A stretch of 64,000 bases of DNA from DASRSS01 sp963799045 (lineage in GTDB: Bacteria; Actinomycetota; Actinomycetes; Mycobacteriales; Jatrophihabitantaceae), in assembly GCA_963799045.1 (NCBI GenBank), contig CAWCVN010000005.1, positions 682,001 to 746,000 of the forward strand. Direction: 5' to 3'. Of this stretch, positions 41,818 to 51,166 are shown one piece after another. Below the pieces are notes generated by a model that was given only the letters and a program-made list of their open reading frames with translations, was not told where the DNA came from and did not search any database. How positions within the stretch are numbered: position 1 is the stretch's first letter; each line of letters opens with the position of its first letter. The translations under genes and the position numbers were made by a program.

Positions 41818-43284
41818 ATGTCTGCTTCTACGTACCCCGTACATGTCGACGCCTCGCTCGACCGGGGAATCAGCCGCTGGCTGTGGCTGGTGAAGTGGCT
41901 GCTCGCGATTCCGCACTACGTCGTGCTGTTCTTCCTGTGGATCGCCTTCGTCGCGGTGAGCATCGTGGCGTTCTTCGCGATCCTGTTCACCGGTCGATAT
42001 CCGCGTGGGCTGTTCGAGTTCAACGTCGGGGTGCTGCGCTGGACCTGGCGGGTGTCCTACTACGCGTACGGCGCCCTCGGCACCGATCAGTACCCGCCGT
42101 TCTCGCTCGCCGAGGAACCGGACTACCCGGCGCACCTCGAGGTCGACTACCCCGAGCACCTGTCGCGCGGCCTGGTGCTGGTCAAGTGGTGGCTGCTGGC
42201 GATCCCGCACTACCTGGTGGTCGGTGTCTTCGTCGGCGGTGGCACCTGGGTCGCCTGGCAGGCCGACCAGCGCGCGGGCGCCGCGCCGGCCGGGCTGATC
42301 ACGCTACTGGTGCTGGTCGCGGCGGTAGTGCTGCTGTTCACCGGCCGGTACCCGGCGCATATCTTCGACTTCGTGCTCGGCATGAACCGCTGGGCGCTGC
42401 GGGTTGCCGCCTACGCGAGCCTGATGACCGACGAGTATCCGCCGTTCCGGCTGGACATGGGTGGGCCCGAGTCCGGGGCCGCGGTCACCTTCGCGCCGGC
42501 AGTCGCCGAGGGCGCCGTAGACCTGCCGCACCCCGAGCCCGCCGTTGCGCTCCCGCCGCCTGCCCGTCCCGGGCGGTGGACGGGCGGCCGAGTCGTATCA
42601 CTCGTGATCGGCGCCGTGCTCGGCCTGGTCTCGTTCGGGCTGATCGCGGGCGGCGGGGTGACCACCTGGGCTACCAACACCCAGCGAGACTCCGTCGGCT
42701 TCCTGACCAGCGACAGCCATACCTTCGCGAGCGCGTCCTACGCGATCACCAGCGACAAGATCGAACTCGGGGCAGGCGGCGCGAGCTGGGCGACGATGGC
42801 CGACGTCCTCGGGACGATTCGGGTCCGCGCCACGAACACCGCGCCGGACGGCGGCGTGTTCATCGGCGTCGGCACGAAGTCGGCGGTGGACAGCTACCTG
42901 GCAGGCGTCGACCACGCGGTCGTGACGAACTGGCTCAACGGCGACAGCCGCTTCCGCGCGGGTAGCGGTGCCACGCCCGCGACCCCCCCGGCGGCCGCGG
43001 ACATCTGGGCTGCCTCGACCTCCGGTACCGGGACCCAGGCGTTGACCTGGAAGGCGGAGCGCGGAGATTGGGTCGTCGTGATCATGAACCCGGCCGGCTC
43101 GGCCGGCGTGTCGGTGCGCGCCGACGCGGGTGCCACCGTGCCGGACCTGGCGTGGATCGCGTTCGGGCTCTTCGCCGCCGGTGGCGTGCTGCTGATCGTG
43201 AGCCTCGCGCTGATCCTGGTTCCGGTCACGCGGGTCAGCCGCGAGCGCAGTCAGTGGTGGAAGCCGGCCGCTCCCGAACGTTGA
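41818..43284 (+). CDS. membrane protein with two DUF4389 repeats
   Basis: 488 residues from the ATG at 41818. Two similar halves: GISRWLWLVKWLLAIPHYVV and GLVLVKWWLLAIPHYLVVGV, each followed by TGRYP and YPPF motifs typical of DUF4389. After a Pro-rich linker and another helix (about 265-290) comes an extracytoplasmic beta-rich domain and a last membrane helix before a short basic tail. Function unknown; such proteins are common in actinomycete envelopes. The last 34 bases of the gene closely match the 3' end of gad on the other side of the next sigma module. Confidence 0.82.
   Translation: MSASTYPVHVDASLDRGISRWLWLVKWLLAIPHYVVLFFLWIAFVAVSIVAFFAILFTGRYPRGLFEFNVGVLRWTWRVSYYAYGALGTDQYPPFSLAEEPDYPAHLEVDYPEHLSRGLVLVKWWLLAIPHYLVVGVFVGGGTWVAWQADQRAGAAPAGLITLLVLVAAVVLLFTGRYPAHIFDFVLGMNRWALRVAAYASLMTDEYPPFRLDMGGPESGAAVTFAPAVAEGAVDLPHPEPAVALPPPARPGRWTGGRVVSLVIGAVLGLVSFGLIAGGGVTTWATNTQRDSVGFLTSDSHTFASASYAITSDKIELGAGGASWATMADVLGTIRVRATNTAPDGGVFIGVGTKSAVDSYLAGVDHAVVTNWLNGDSRFRAGSGATPATPPAAADIWAASTSGTGTQALTWKAERGDWVVVIMNPAGSAGVSVRADAGATVPDLAWIAFGLFAAGGVLLIVSLALILVPVTRVSRERSQWWKPAAPER
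43251..43284 (+). repeat. direct repeat, left copy (end of DUF4389 gene)
   Basis: First 20 bases are identical to 45719-45738 and 30 of 34 match over the full length to 45752. It codes for the last residues WWKPAAPER here and, read on the other strand at the right copy, for the end of gad. Confidence 0.85.
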
Positions 43285-43328
43285 GTCGTGCCGGCATGCA
43301 CATCGCGCGCAACACGGGCGAAGCCGCG

Positions 43329-43353
43329 AGCCGCCGGAATCCGGCCGGCGGCT
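43329..43353. terminator. candidate intrinsic terminator after the DUF4389 gene
   Basis: Nine-base arms AGCCGCCGG and CCGGCGGCT with a seven-base loop, 44 bases after the stop codon and before the next sigma gene. Strong GC stem without a U-run. Confidence 0.5.
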
Positions 43354-43424
43354 AGCGCCGATTCGCCGCAAATCCCGTCGCCGACTGCACAGACCGGGGG
43401 TCGAGTTGCGTTATATGTGGTGTG

Positions 43425-43952
43425 ATGGGTGTGGCGGCGACGCGGGGAGCGAGCTTGGCTGGCGACGAGACGGCGTTCGCGGATTTCGCCGCGGAGCACG
43501 GGCTGGAACTCGTCCGCTTCGCCGGCCTGGTATGCGGTGACGCCGCACTCGCCGAAGATCTGGTCCAAGATACCTTCGTCGCTTTGTACCGCCGCTACGG
43601 TGACACGCTGCCCTTGGCGGCGCCGCTGGCCTACGCCCGCAAGTCGATCGTCAATGCGGCGATCTCGCACGCCCGGCGGCGTATTCCGGAGCCGACCGTG
43701 ACCGGTGAGCTACCCGACTCGCCGCGGTTGGACGTGATCGACGGCGGCGAACAGGACGCAATGTGGCGGGCGCTGTTGACGCTCGCGGAGCGCCAACGGG
43801 CGGTACTGGTGCTGCGCTACTACGTCGACTTACCCGACCAACAGATCGCGACGGTCCTCGGCTGCCGCCGCGCCACAGTGCGCAGTCTCGCCAGAAGCGC
43901 GCTAGCCGCCCTGCGCGGCCACGACGAACTAATCTCGGAGGAACAATCATGA
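43425..43952 (+). CDS. ECF sigma factor (SigE-like)
   Basis: About 175 residues from the ATG at 43425 (GTG at 43422 adds one). Region 2: FADFAAEHGLELVRFAGLVC and AEDLVQDTFVALYRRYGD; region 4: LAERQRAVLVLRYYVDLPD and LGCRRATVRSLARSAL. A TTATATG sequence ends about ten bases upstream of the start, so a leaderless transcript with that -10 is plausible. Coupled by ATGA to its partner. Confidence 0.9.
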   Translation: MGVAATRGASLAGDETAFADFAAEHGLELVRFAGLVCGDAALAEDLVQDTFVALYRRYGDTLPLAAPLAYARKSIVNAAISHARRRIPEPTVTGELPDSPRLDVIDGGEQDAMWRALLTLAERQRAVLVLRYYVDLPDQQIATVLGCRRATVRSLARSALAALRGHDELISEEQS

Positions 43953-45319
43953 AGCGTGCACGCTCAGAGCAGGACGCAGTCTCGCTGCTGCGCGCCACGC
44001 TGGCTGGACGCGCAGCGCGGATGTCCCGCGAACCGACGGCCCCGGGCGTCGATGACCTGCGGGCAGCCCGGAGCAGACACGCTCCCCGGTGGATTCCCCC
44101 CCTGGCCGCTGCTGCTGCCGCCGCCGCGATTGCTGGGGTAGTCGTTGCGATCCAGCACAGTGGGGGACATCCAACTCCCGCTGCTGCTCCGAGTGATTCG
44201 ACCAGTGCATTGCCCACGGACTCCTCCGCGACGTCGACCAATCCGTCGCCCACAGACACCTCCGGAACGTCGACCAGCCCGTCGCCCACGGACACGAGCC
44301 TGCCCACGTCCGGCGAACTGGGCGTCTGCACGGCCACCCTGCCGCCAGGGTGGCAGCAGGCGCTCAACACTCCGGCTAATCTGGGGTCGAATGCCCGGCC
44401 GATCGCGGCCTTCAGCGACGGCCAAATGCTGGTTGCCAACGGGCAATCCACGAGCAGCACCAGCAGTGGTGCGGAGTTGGCGCTGGTCGCGTCCGACGGG
44501 ACGAGTCACGCCTTGCTGGCCGCGCCCGCCGGCAACTTCGTATGGGCGAGCGCTGATGGTGATACAGCGGCGTTGATGCTGATGCGGGGCGGCACTGGGT
44601 ACGACCAGGGTGCGACGGTGGCGCGCCTGGTCGCCTACGACGAAAGCACGAAGAAGCAGATGCAGGTCACGCTGCCGTCCTCGGGGGTAGTCGACGGTGC
44701 CACCGTGATGGACGGCAAGGTCTTCTTCGACGAGCGGGCCTCGACCAGCGCGGCGTCCGGCCAGATCGTCGCCTTCGACATGGCGACCGATACGACGAAG
44801 GTTGTTTGGCAGGGCAACTTCCCGCGTCTCTGGTACGACGGGCCAATACCGCGAACGCAAGCCGGGGGGGTGTACTTGGGAGACCCGGGTATGCCGCAGA
44901 CCGTGCTCGTCGCGCCGCGCGACCTTCCGAAGGTGGTCGCTGCGCACATGACCCCCACAATCCGGGAGCAATACCTCGCCACCGACGGAACTACCTATGC
45001 CTGGCTCGAGACCGCTGACCCCGGCCAGCCGCTCGACGTGTGGAGCCCGGGGATGTCCGCACCCTCGCACTTCATGCCTAGTGCTGGATTTCCTAGCCCC
45101 TTGGTCGGTGGCGACAACGGCATCGCCGCCTTCGAGATCGACAGCCACTGGCTGCTCGTTTCGGGACAGAGGCTGGTCGATTTGGATACCGGCGCGACGG
45201 TCACCCTCTCCGCGCCGCCAGGCGTTGGTTACCGCCTGCTTGACGGCTGGATCGTCGGCGAGTCGCCCCAGCGAAACACCCGACTGCCTCTCGTAGGACT
45301 GTCTCACCTGCGCTGCTAG
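43949..45319 (+). CDS. anti-sigma-like membrane protein with beta-propeller-type sensor
   Basis: 456 residues with GGAGG-type ribosome site inside the sigma gene. Cytosolic part of about 48 residues, transmembrane helix near 48-68, then a Ser/Thr/Pro linker with repeated TDTSGTSTSPSP elements, and an extracellular domain of some 330 residues made of repeating beta-blades (ARPIAAFSDGQMLVANGQ, VVDGATVMDGKVFFD, GGVYLGDPGM). It probably reports an extracellular condition to the ECF factor. Family unrecognised. Confidence 0.75.
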   Translation: MKRARSEQDAVSLLRATLAGRAARMSREPTAPGVDDLRAARSRHAPRWIPPLAAAAAAAAIAGVVVAIQHSGGHPTPAAAPSDSTSALPTDSSATSTNPSPTDTSGTSTSPSPTDTSLPTSGELGVCTATLPPGWQQALNTPANLGSNARPIAAFSDGQMLVANGQSTSSTSSGAELALVASDGTSHALLAAPAGNFVWASADGDTAALMLMRGGTGYDQGATVARLVAYDESTKKQMQVTLPSSGVVDGATVMDGKVFFDERASTSAASGQIVAFDMATDTTKVVWQGNFPRLWYDGPIPRTQAGGVYLGDPGMPQTVLVAPRDLPKVVAAHMTPTIREQYLATDGTTYAWLETADPGQPLDVWSPGMSAPSHFMPSAGFPSPLVGGDNGIAAFEIDSHWLLVSGQRLVDLDTGATVTLSAPPGVGYRLLDGWIVGESPQRNTRLPLVGLSHLRC

Positions 45320-45344
45320 AACCGCTGCTAGAACCGAAGGCGCG
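45320..45344 (+). repeat. 12-bp tandem duplication at the 3' end of the sensor gene
   Basis: GCTGCTAGAACC occurs twice in tandem (from about 45312), the first copy containing the stop codon. A 12-bp self-complementary GCGAGGCCTCGC follows at 45342-45353. Both look like minor slippage and palindrome features, perhaps part of a terminator. Confidence 0.5.
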
Positions 45345-45399
45345 AGGCCTCGCAGCCTCGGCGCAGCGATCATAACGAAGCCCAACAACGAATGGTGGG

Positions 45400-45612
45400 A
45401 TGACCCAGCAAGGACTTGCCTCGGACACCAAGTCTCGGCGCCCGGAGCATGTTGGAATATATCTTGGCCGGGATTCGTCAGGAACGCAGATGATGATTGA
45501 CGAGAATCAATACCCGCCGGACCGAAACGGCGTTGCCACCGGCCCGCTGTCATTCGAGAGCGGATTTTCTGGCGGCGTTCGCTATACGCTTCACAACAAG
45601 GCCGTGCCCTGA
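45400..45612 (+). pseudogene. C-terminal remnant of an NlpC/P60-like peptidase
   Basis: The 70-residue frame contains EHVGIYLGRDSSGTQMMID, which resembles the catalytic-histidine segment of C40 peptidoglycan peptidases (HVGIYLG...MID), and ends YTLHNKAVP. The cysteine-bearing N-terminal half is absent and nothing upstream supplies it. Probably a decayed cell-wall hydrolase left between the sensor gene and gad, though chance similarity in a short frame is possible. Confidence 0.4.
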
Positions 45613-45718
45613 ATCGAACCACGTACTTGGATTGGTACCGAGGAGTCGCGCCGGCAGGCATGCCGGCGCGTTGGGATCGCCGCCAGCGTTGTGTCGGTGC
45701 ACCAACAGGGGCCCATGC

Positions 45719-45752
45719 TCAGTGGTGGAAGCCGGCCGGTCCGGATCGCTGA
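45719..45752 (+). repeat. direct repeat, right copy (3' end of gad)
   Basis: Matches 43251-43284 at 30 of 34 positions, with 20 consecutive identities. It spans the last codons and stop of gad. The two copies bracket about 2.4 kb holding an ECF sigma factor, its partner and a P60 remnant. Confidence 0.85.
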
Positions 45753-47128
45753 GGCGCTCCGGCGTGCTCGTTGAGCCGGTCGGTGACGACGCGCAGGTCG
45801 CGCAGGAACAGCTCGGCCAGGTCCCGTGAGAAACCGTGCCGGCACACCACGCGCAGTACGGCGAGGTCGGTGCGGTTCTCCGGGAAGGTGTACGCGGGCA
45901 CCTGCCAGCCGTGCTCGCGCAGCCCGCGCGAGACCGCGAAGACGTCCCAGTCGCGCACGTGGTCCGGCGGTGGTGAACGCGAAGACCGGCAGCTGGTCGC
46001 CGCGGGTGATCAGCCGGTACTCGTCCATCGCCTCGATCTCGGCGGCCAGGGTGGTCGCGACGTCGCGGGAGGCCTGCTGCACCGCGCGCATCCCCTCGAA
46101 GCCGAGGCGGAAGAACGTGTAGTACTGCGCGATGACCTCGGCGCCGGGCCGGGAGAAGTTCAGCGCGAACGTCGGCATCTCGCCGCCGAGGTAGTTGACC
46201 TGGAAGACGAGGTCCTCGGGCAGCGCTGCCGCGTCGCGCCAGATCGCCCAGCCGACGCCGGGGTAGACCAGGCCGTACTTGTGCCCGGAGGTGTTGATCG
46301 AGGCGACGCGGGGGAGCCGGAAGTCCCACACCAGGTCGGGGTCGAGGAACGGCGCGACCATGCCGCCGGAGGCGGCGTCGACGTGCATCGGCACGTCCGG
46401 CCCGCCGCTCGCCGCGAGCTCGTCCAGCGCGGCGGCGATGTCGGCGACCGGTTCGTAGCTGCCGTCGAAGGTCGAGCCGAGGATCGCCACGACGCCGATC
46501 GTGTTCTCGTCGCAGCGCTTCACGGCCTCGTGCTCGCGTCGAGGTGGAAGCGGTCGCCCTCCATCGGCACCAGTGCGCGCCTCGACCTCCCAGTAGTTGC
46601 AGAACTTCTCCCAGCACACCTGCACGTTCGCGCCCATCACCAGGTTGGGTCGCCGCGCCGGGTCGTCGCCGACCGCTGGCCCGCCAGCGCCGCTTGAGCG
46701 CCATGCCGGCGAGCATGCACGCCTCGCTCGAACCCGTGGTCGAGCAACCGGTGGCGACACCTGGGTCCGGCGCGTGCCACAGGTCGGCGAGGATGCGCAC
46801 GCAGCGGTTCTCGATCTCGGCGGTCTGCGGGTACTCGTCCTTGTCGATCATGTTCTTGTCGGCCGCCTCGGCCATCAGCTGTCCGCGCCTGCGGCTCCAT
46901 CCAGGTGGTGACGAACGTCGCCAGGTTCAGCCGCGCGCTGCCGTCGAGCAGCAGCTCGTCGTGGATCAGTTGGTAGGCGACGTCCGGCGGTACCGGATCG
47001 TCGGCGAGCGCGTTCAGCGGCGCGCTGATCTCGCGTTCGAGCGCCGGGTTCGCCGAACCCATGAACGGATTGTTCTCGCCCCGGAACGACTCGTGCCGGT
47101 CCGGGACCGGGTGACCGTGCAGCGCCAT
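45719..47128 (-). CDS. gad: glutamate decarboxylase (frameshifted as read)
   Basis: PLP enzyme converting glutamate to GABA while consuming a proton, an acid-resistance reaction. The N-terminus from ATG 47128 (MALHGHPVPDRHESF) and LNLATFVTTWMEPQA are followed, in other frames, by AADKNMIDKDEYPQTAEIE, TTGSSEACMLAGMALKRRW, NLVMGANVQVCWEKFCNYWE, HVDAASGGMVAPFLDPDLVWDF and the PLP lysine in INTSGHKYGLVYPG. The end is DLRVVTDRLNEHAG and FHH-stop. At least four breaks lie near 46870, 46695, 46550 and 45965. All motifs remain, so the natural gene is likely intact. No GABA antiporter is nearby. Confidence 0.85.
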
Positions 47129-47174
47129 GGGACTGGGACCTCCCTCGAGACATGATCGGCCTATCCTGCGGACT

Positions 47175-47444
47175 ATGGCACTGCAACCTGTGTCGCGCAC
47201 CATCACCCGCTCGGCGGCGTGTGGCCGCGAGCGGCTCCTCGGCACGATCGTCGCCGAGGATGTCTTGCCGAAGGTGCTGCATCGCTATCTCGCGGTTCCC
47301 GGAGTTCGCGGCACCGTGGATGTCAGCGGGCCGTGGAGCGAACCCGGCTCGCGTCGACGGATACTGCTCACGTCCGGAGCTTGCCTGAACGAGCAGGTAG
47401 TGGGGTGTGCCGACCGATGCGTCGCGCTCGCCACCGCGGGCTGA
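47175..47444 (+). pseudogene. 3'-truncated SRPBCC-like protein
   Basis: 89-residue frame divergent from gad. VLPKVLHRYLAVPGVRGTVD and GPWSEPGSRRRILLTSG match the beginning of SRPBCC/polyketide-cyclase-like proteins, which usually run to 140-160 residues. After LLTSG the frame turns cysteine-rich and stops. Either a truncated remnant or a gene cut by an indel; the downstream sequence does not supply the missing half convincingly. Confidence 0.5.
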
Positions 47445-47450
47445 GGGTAC

Positions 47451-47717
47451 GTGCGCGTCACGATCCGAGTGCGGCCCGGTTCCGCCCGGCCGGCCGTGGG
47501 CGGCCAGTACGACGGCGCGCTGGTCGTGCGCGTGCGGGAGCGGGCGGTCGACGGCAAGGCGACGGCCGCGGCGCTGGAGGCGCTGGCGCAGGCACTCGGC
47601 GTCCGGCAGCGGGACGTGCGACTTGTGAGCGGGGCAACGAGCCGCGCAAAGGTGGTCGAGATCCCCGACGATGCCGGCAACCGGCTGGCTGCGCTGGAGT
47701 CGGGCGAGGCGCCGTGA
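47451..47717 (+). CDS. DUF167/YggU-family protein
   Basis: 88 residues from a GTG or ATG-like start at 47451 (VRVTIRVRPGSARPAVGG). The family fold is seen in LVVRVRERAVDGKATAAALEAL and SGATSRAKVVEI. Small cytosolic protein of unknown function, widely conserved. Seven bases after the truncated SRPBCC frame. Confidence 0.85.
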   Translation: MRVTIRVRPGSARPAVGGQYDGALVVRVRERAVDGKATAAALEALAQALGVRQRDVRLVSGATSRAKVVEIPDDAGNRLAALESGEAP

Positions 47718-47825
47718 GCGGCTGAGTACGCGGGCGCCGCGAACTCGATTCTGGTGCTCGCGACGGCATTCACCAGCGCGATGCTCGGCGGCCTGTTCGG
47801 CGCGTACAAGGGCGGTGCTTCCTAG
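47714..47825 (+). CDS. possible small membrane protein (start obscured by an indel)
   Basis: The frame ending at the TAG at 47823-47825 encodes EYAGAANSILVLATAFTSA followed by MLGGLFGAYKGGAS, a single hydrophobic segment with a GxxxG-like end. It lacks a start in its own frame, but a GTG at 47714 overlapping the previous stop would read into it if one base near 47720 were removed. Hypothetical; about 36 residues. Confidence 0.35.
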
Positions 47826-47845
47826 GCCGCGCAACGGCGACGCCG

Positions 47846-50800
47846 TCACGTCGAGCGGTAGACGGGGCTGCCGAGTCGCGCGGTCGCGCGGTCGACTCCG
47901 GCCCGCCCGGCGTCGACCGCCTCGTCGTCGCCGAGCAGCGCCCCCAGCCCTGCGACAGCGGTGCCGTACGGGCCGTAGGTGGTTGTGCCCTGCCAGGACA
48001 TCAGCCCGGCCCACGGACGCAGCCGCGCGAGTAGCGGTGGCGCGTATTCCGTCGCGCCGAGGGCGATGACGGCCCGGGCCAGGCACAGCAGCGCCGCGCC
48101 GCGGGAGAAGTCGAACGGCAGCAGCGTGTCGAGGTCGGACACGGTCTCGCCGAGGAGTCCGCGCGCGTCGCTCGGTCGTTCGCCGACGAGCACCAGCGCG
48201 GCGGCCGCACGCCAGGCCGGCAGGCCGTCCGGGTCGGCGAGCAGTTCGTCGACCAGCGGGAGGAGTTCGTCCAGGCGGCCCTGCAGCCGACGGATCTCCA
48301 GCAGCCCCGCGGCGTAGGTGGCGCCCGCTCGCCACTCGGCGACGGTGCTGCCCACCTCGAGCGCGGTGAGTGCCGCGGCTTCGGCCGCCGTCGAGGTCGC
48401 CCGATAGCTGGTGCAGGGTGGCGCGCTGATACTCGAGTTGCCACCGCCGCCCCGCGTCGGCAACCCGAGGTGCCAGGCGTGTCATCTCCTCGTGGGCGGC
48501 GCGCATGGTGTCGCCGTCGCCGTACTGGAGCGCGGTCGAGAAGCGCAGGTGCCCGGCCTCGAACTCGGCCACCGGATCATGATGTTCTCGCGCCGCCGCG
48601 GTGAGACGTTCTGCCGCCGACCACCGGTCCGGCAGGTCGTCGGGCAGTCCCAGGCCGAGGTAGGCGTAGGGCAAGGTCTCCAGCAGCGCACCGCTGTCGA
48701 GGGCCTCGGCCAGCTCGAAGGCCTGCCGGAAGTGCGCCCTGCTGGCCGCCGGGTCGACCATCGAGTGGGTGAGCGACGCGGCGGCGTGCAGCAGCGCCCG
48801 TCCCGCCGGCTCGGTCTCCAGCGCCAGCGCTCGATCGGCGAGCCGGACCGCTCTCGCCTGCTGCTCGCCGGGTTGGCAGCACTCGCCGAGCTGCAGGGTC
48901 GCCAGCACGGCGCGGCGGCGCAGTTCGCCGCCCGGGCCGTCCGCGAGTGCGAGTGCGCGTTCGGAGGTCTCGAGCAGGGTCTCCGCGTGATCGGGTGCGC
49001 CGGCCAGCCGTTGCGCGTTGGCCGCCACCACCGCGAGCTCGACGGCGATCGGGTCGCCGTCGTCGACCCGCCCGCCCAGGGCCTCGCGACCTCGGGCGGT
49101 CCAGGCCACCGCTTCGTCGAAGGCCTGGGCCGCGGTCGCTTCGTGCGCCGCGTTCAGGGCCGCGGTCGCGGCGCCCAGTGGGTCGGCGTCGGCGGCGGCG
49201 AGCCGGTGTTCGGCGATCGCCACCGCCGCGCCGCCGCGTCGTTCCAGGGCGGTCGCCGCCGCCAGCTCGAGATCCAGTCGCCGTTCGGCGGAGATCAGCT
49301 CGCGGGTGACGCCGCGGACCAGTTCGTGGGAGAACCGCCGTCGGTGCTGTTCTCTTACGACGACGCCGCTGTCGACAGCGGCGTCGAGATCGTCCGGGCC
49401 GACGCCGAGGTCCACAAGCAGCTCCTCGTCGACGTCGCCGCCCAGCACCGCCAAGGCCTCGAGTCCCCGGCGGGTGGCCGCATCGAATGCGGCGAGGCGG
49501 TGCTGCACGATTGCCCGCAGCCGTGGCGGCGTGGGCAGGTGCTCCGGTGGCTGCGTCCCGTCCGGGCCGTCCCGCAGCACGCCGGCGCGCTGCAGGTCGG
49601 CGATCAACTCGGCGAGAAACAGGGGATTGCCGCCGGTGACGTCGTGGGCCCAGCTCGCCAGTGGCCGGACCCGGCCACGGCGCTGGAGCAGCTCACCGAC
49701 GAACTCCTCGACCTGGTCGACATCCAGACCGGGGACGGCGAGCGCGGCAGGCGCGGGGCCGAACAAGCTCGGCACGTCGCTCGGTTGGCGTGCCACGACG
49801 ACGGCCCGCAGTGTCGGGGCGCGGTCCCGCAACGCACCCAGTATCCGCCAGGTCGTCGGCCCCATGCGCCACGCGTCGTCGATCACCACCGTGGCGTCGT
49901 TGTCGGCGAGCACTCTGGCCAGGCCGTCGACCACCTCGTCGAGGAACGCCAGAGACGGCCCCGGTGCCAGCGGAACGGGCAGGCCGAGCAGCTGGCGAAT
50001 TGCCGGCCCGGCCGGGGGATCGAGCAGTCGAAGTTCAGGCGCGAAGGCATCGACGATGTCGCCCAGTGGCTGCAGGACTCGTTTCGGATGCCGCCGGCAT
50101 TGCACGCGAACGGTGCGCGCGTGATCGCGCGCGTCCGCGAGGCCCGACACCATCGTGGTCTTGCCGATTCCCGGCTCACCGTGGACCACCACGATCGAGT
50201 GTTCGGCCACCAGCCGGTCCAGTCGGTCCGCGAGATCGCGCCGCGCGATGCGCGGAGCGGGACGACCGCCCACGATGTCGGTCTGCGGGCTGTCCCGCAG
50301 CACCGAGCGCTGGGCGGCGAGCAGCGCGGCGGTCGGATCGAGGCCGAGGTCGTCGGCCAGCACTCGGCGCGCCTGCTGATACGCGGCGAGGGCGTCCGCA
50401 CGGCGACCGGCCGTGTGCAGCGCCCGGACCAGCCGGACCCAGCCGGCCTCGTAGTGCGGGTTGTCGTCGACCAGCTCCTGCCACGCCCGCGCCGCGTCGT
50501 CGGCACGGCCCAGCTCCTCCAACGCCGTCGCCGCCGCCTCCGCGAGCACGCGCAGCGCTGCCTCTACGTCCTGGCGTTCGCGCTGGACTCGGTCGGCCGG
50601 CAGATCCGCGTACGGGGTGCCCCGGTGCAGGCCTCGGGCCGGCTGGGCGGCGGACAGCACGGCGGCCCAGTCGCCGCGGTCGCGCGCATCCGCCACCTCC
50701 GCGACCAGTTCGGTGAGCATCCCGACGTCGGTCGGGACGACTGTCGGATCGAGGCGGTACCACGCACCGGTCCAGACGATCGCGGCCTCGCCCAGGCGGC

Positions 50801-51017
50801 GGCGCAGGCGTGTCACGTGGTTGTGCAGCGAGGCGCGGCTGGTTGCCGGGACCTCGTCGGGCCAGATCAGTGCCTGTAACCGCCGGGGCGAGCCGCCCTC
50901 GCTGCCGCACGCAGCCAGGGCCGCCAACAGGCGGGCATGGGTGGGGCTCGGCCGTTCGTCACCGTTCAGTGTCGTCGGCCCGATGACCTGCAGGACGGGC
51001 GTCGGCACGTCGGGCAC
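47846..51017 (-). CDS. SARP/AfsR-type regulator with ATPase and TPR domains (one frameshift)
   Basis: About 1050 residues from a GTG at 51017 with GGGAGGGAAGG upstream. Order: winged-helix DNA-binding domain (LNGDERPSPTHARLLAAL, WPDEVPATSRASLHNHVTRLRRRLG), BTAD helical domain (about 95-240), an AAA/NB-ARC ATPase with VVVHGEPGIGKTTMV and VVIDDAW, then TPR-like helical repeats. Near 48410 the frame changes and the last 185 or so residues (TALEVGSTVAEWRAGATYAA to SPVYRST) follow in another frame. Such regulators activate secondary-metabolite or stress genes when ATP and a ligand bind; no biosynthetic cluster is adjacent. Confidence 0.85.
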
Positions 51018-51166
51018 GGCCTTCCCTCCCTCCCGGGGGCCGACCGGGGCAGGCGCGTGATCAAGACCTGCCGGCTTGTTGGTCGGCTGTTGGCGGCATC
51101 TTGCCAGACTCCGGGGCGGGCCGCTCCGGACAGCGCGGGCTGTGCCCACCCCACGGAAGGCCAGTG

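Noticed and set aside
48411..50879. 822-residue plus-strand frame opposite the SARP gene
   Set aside because: Arg/Gly/Gln-rich antisense shadow; all recognisable domains are on the minus strand.
47846..51017. Antibiotic biosynthesis cluster
   Set aside because: The SARP-type regulator alone suggests one, but no polyketide, peptide or terpene synthase or tailoring genes surround it.
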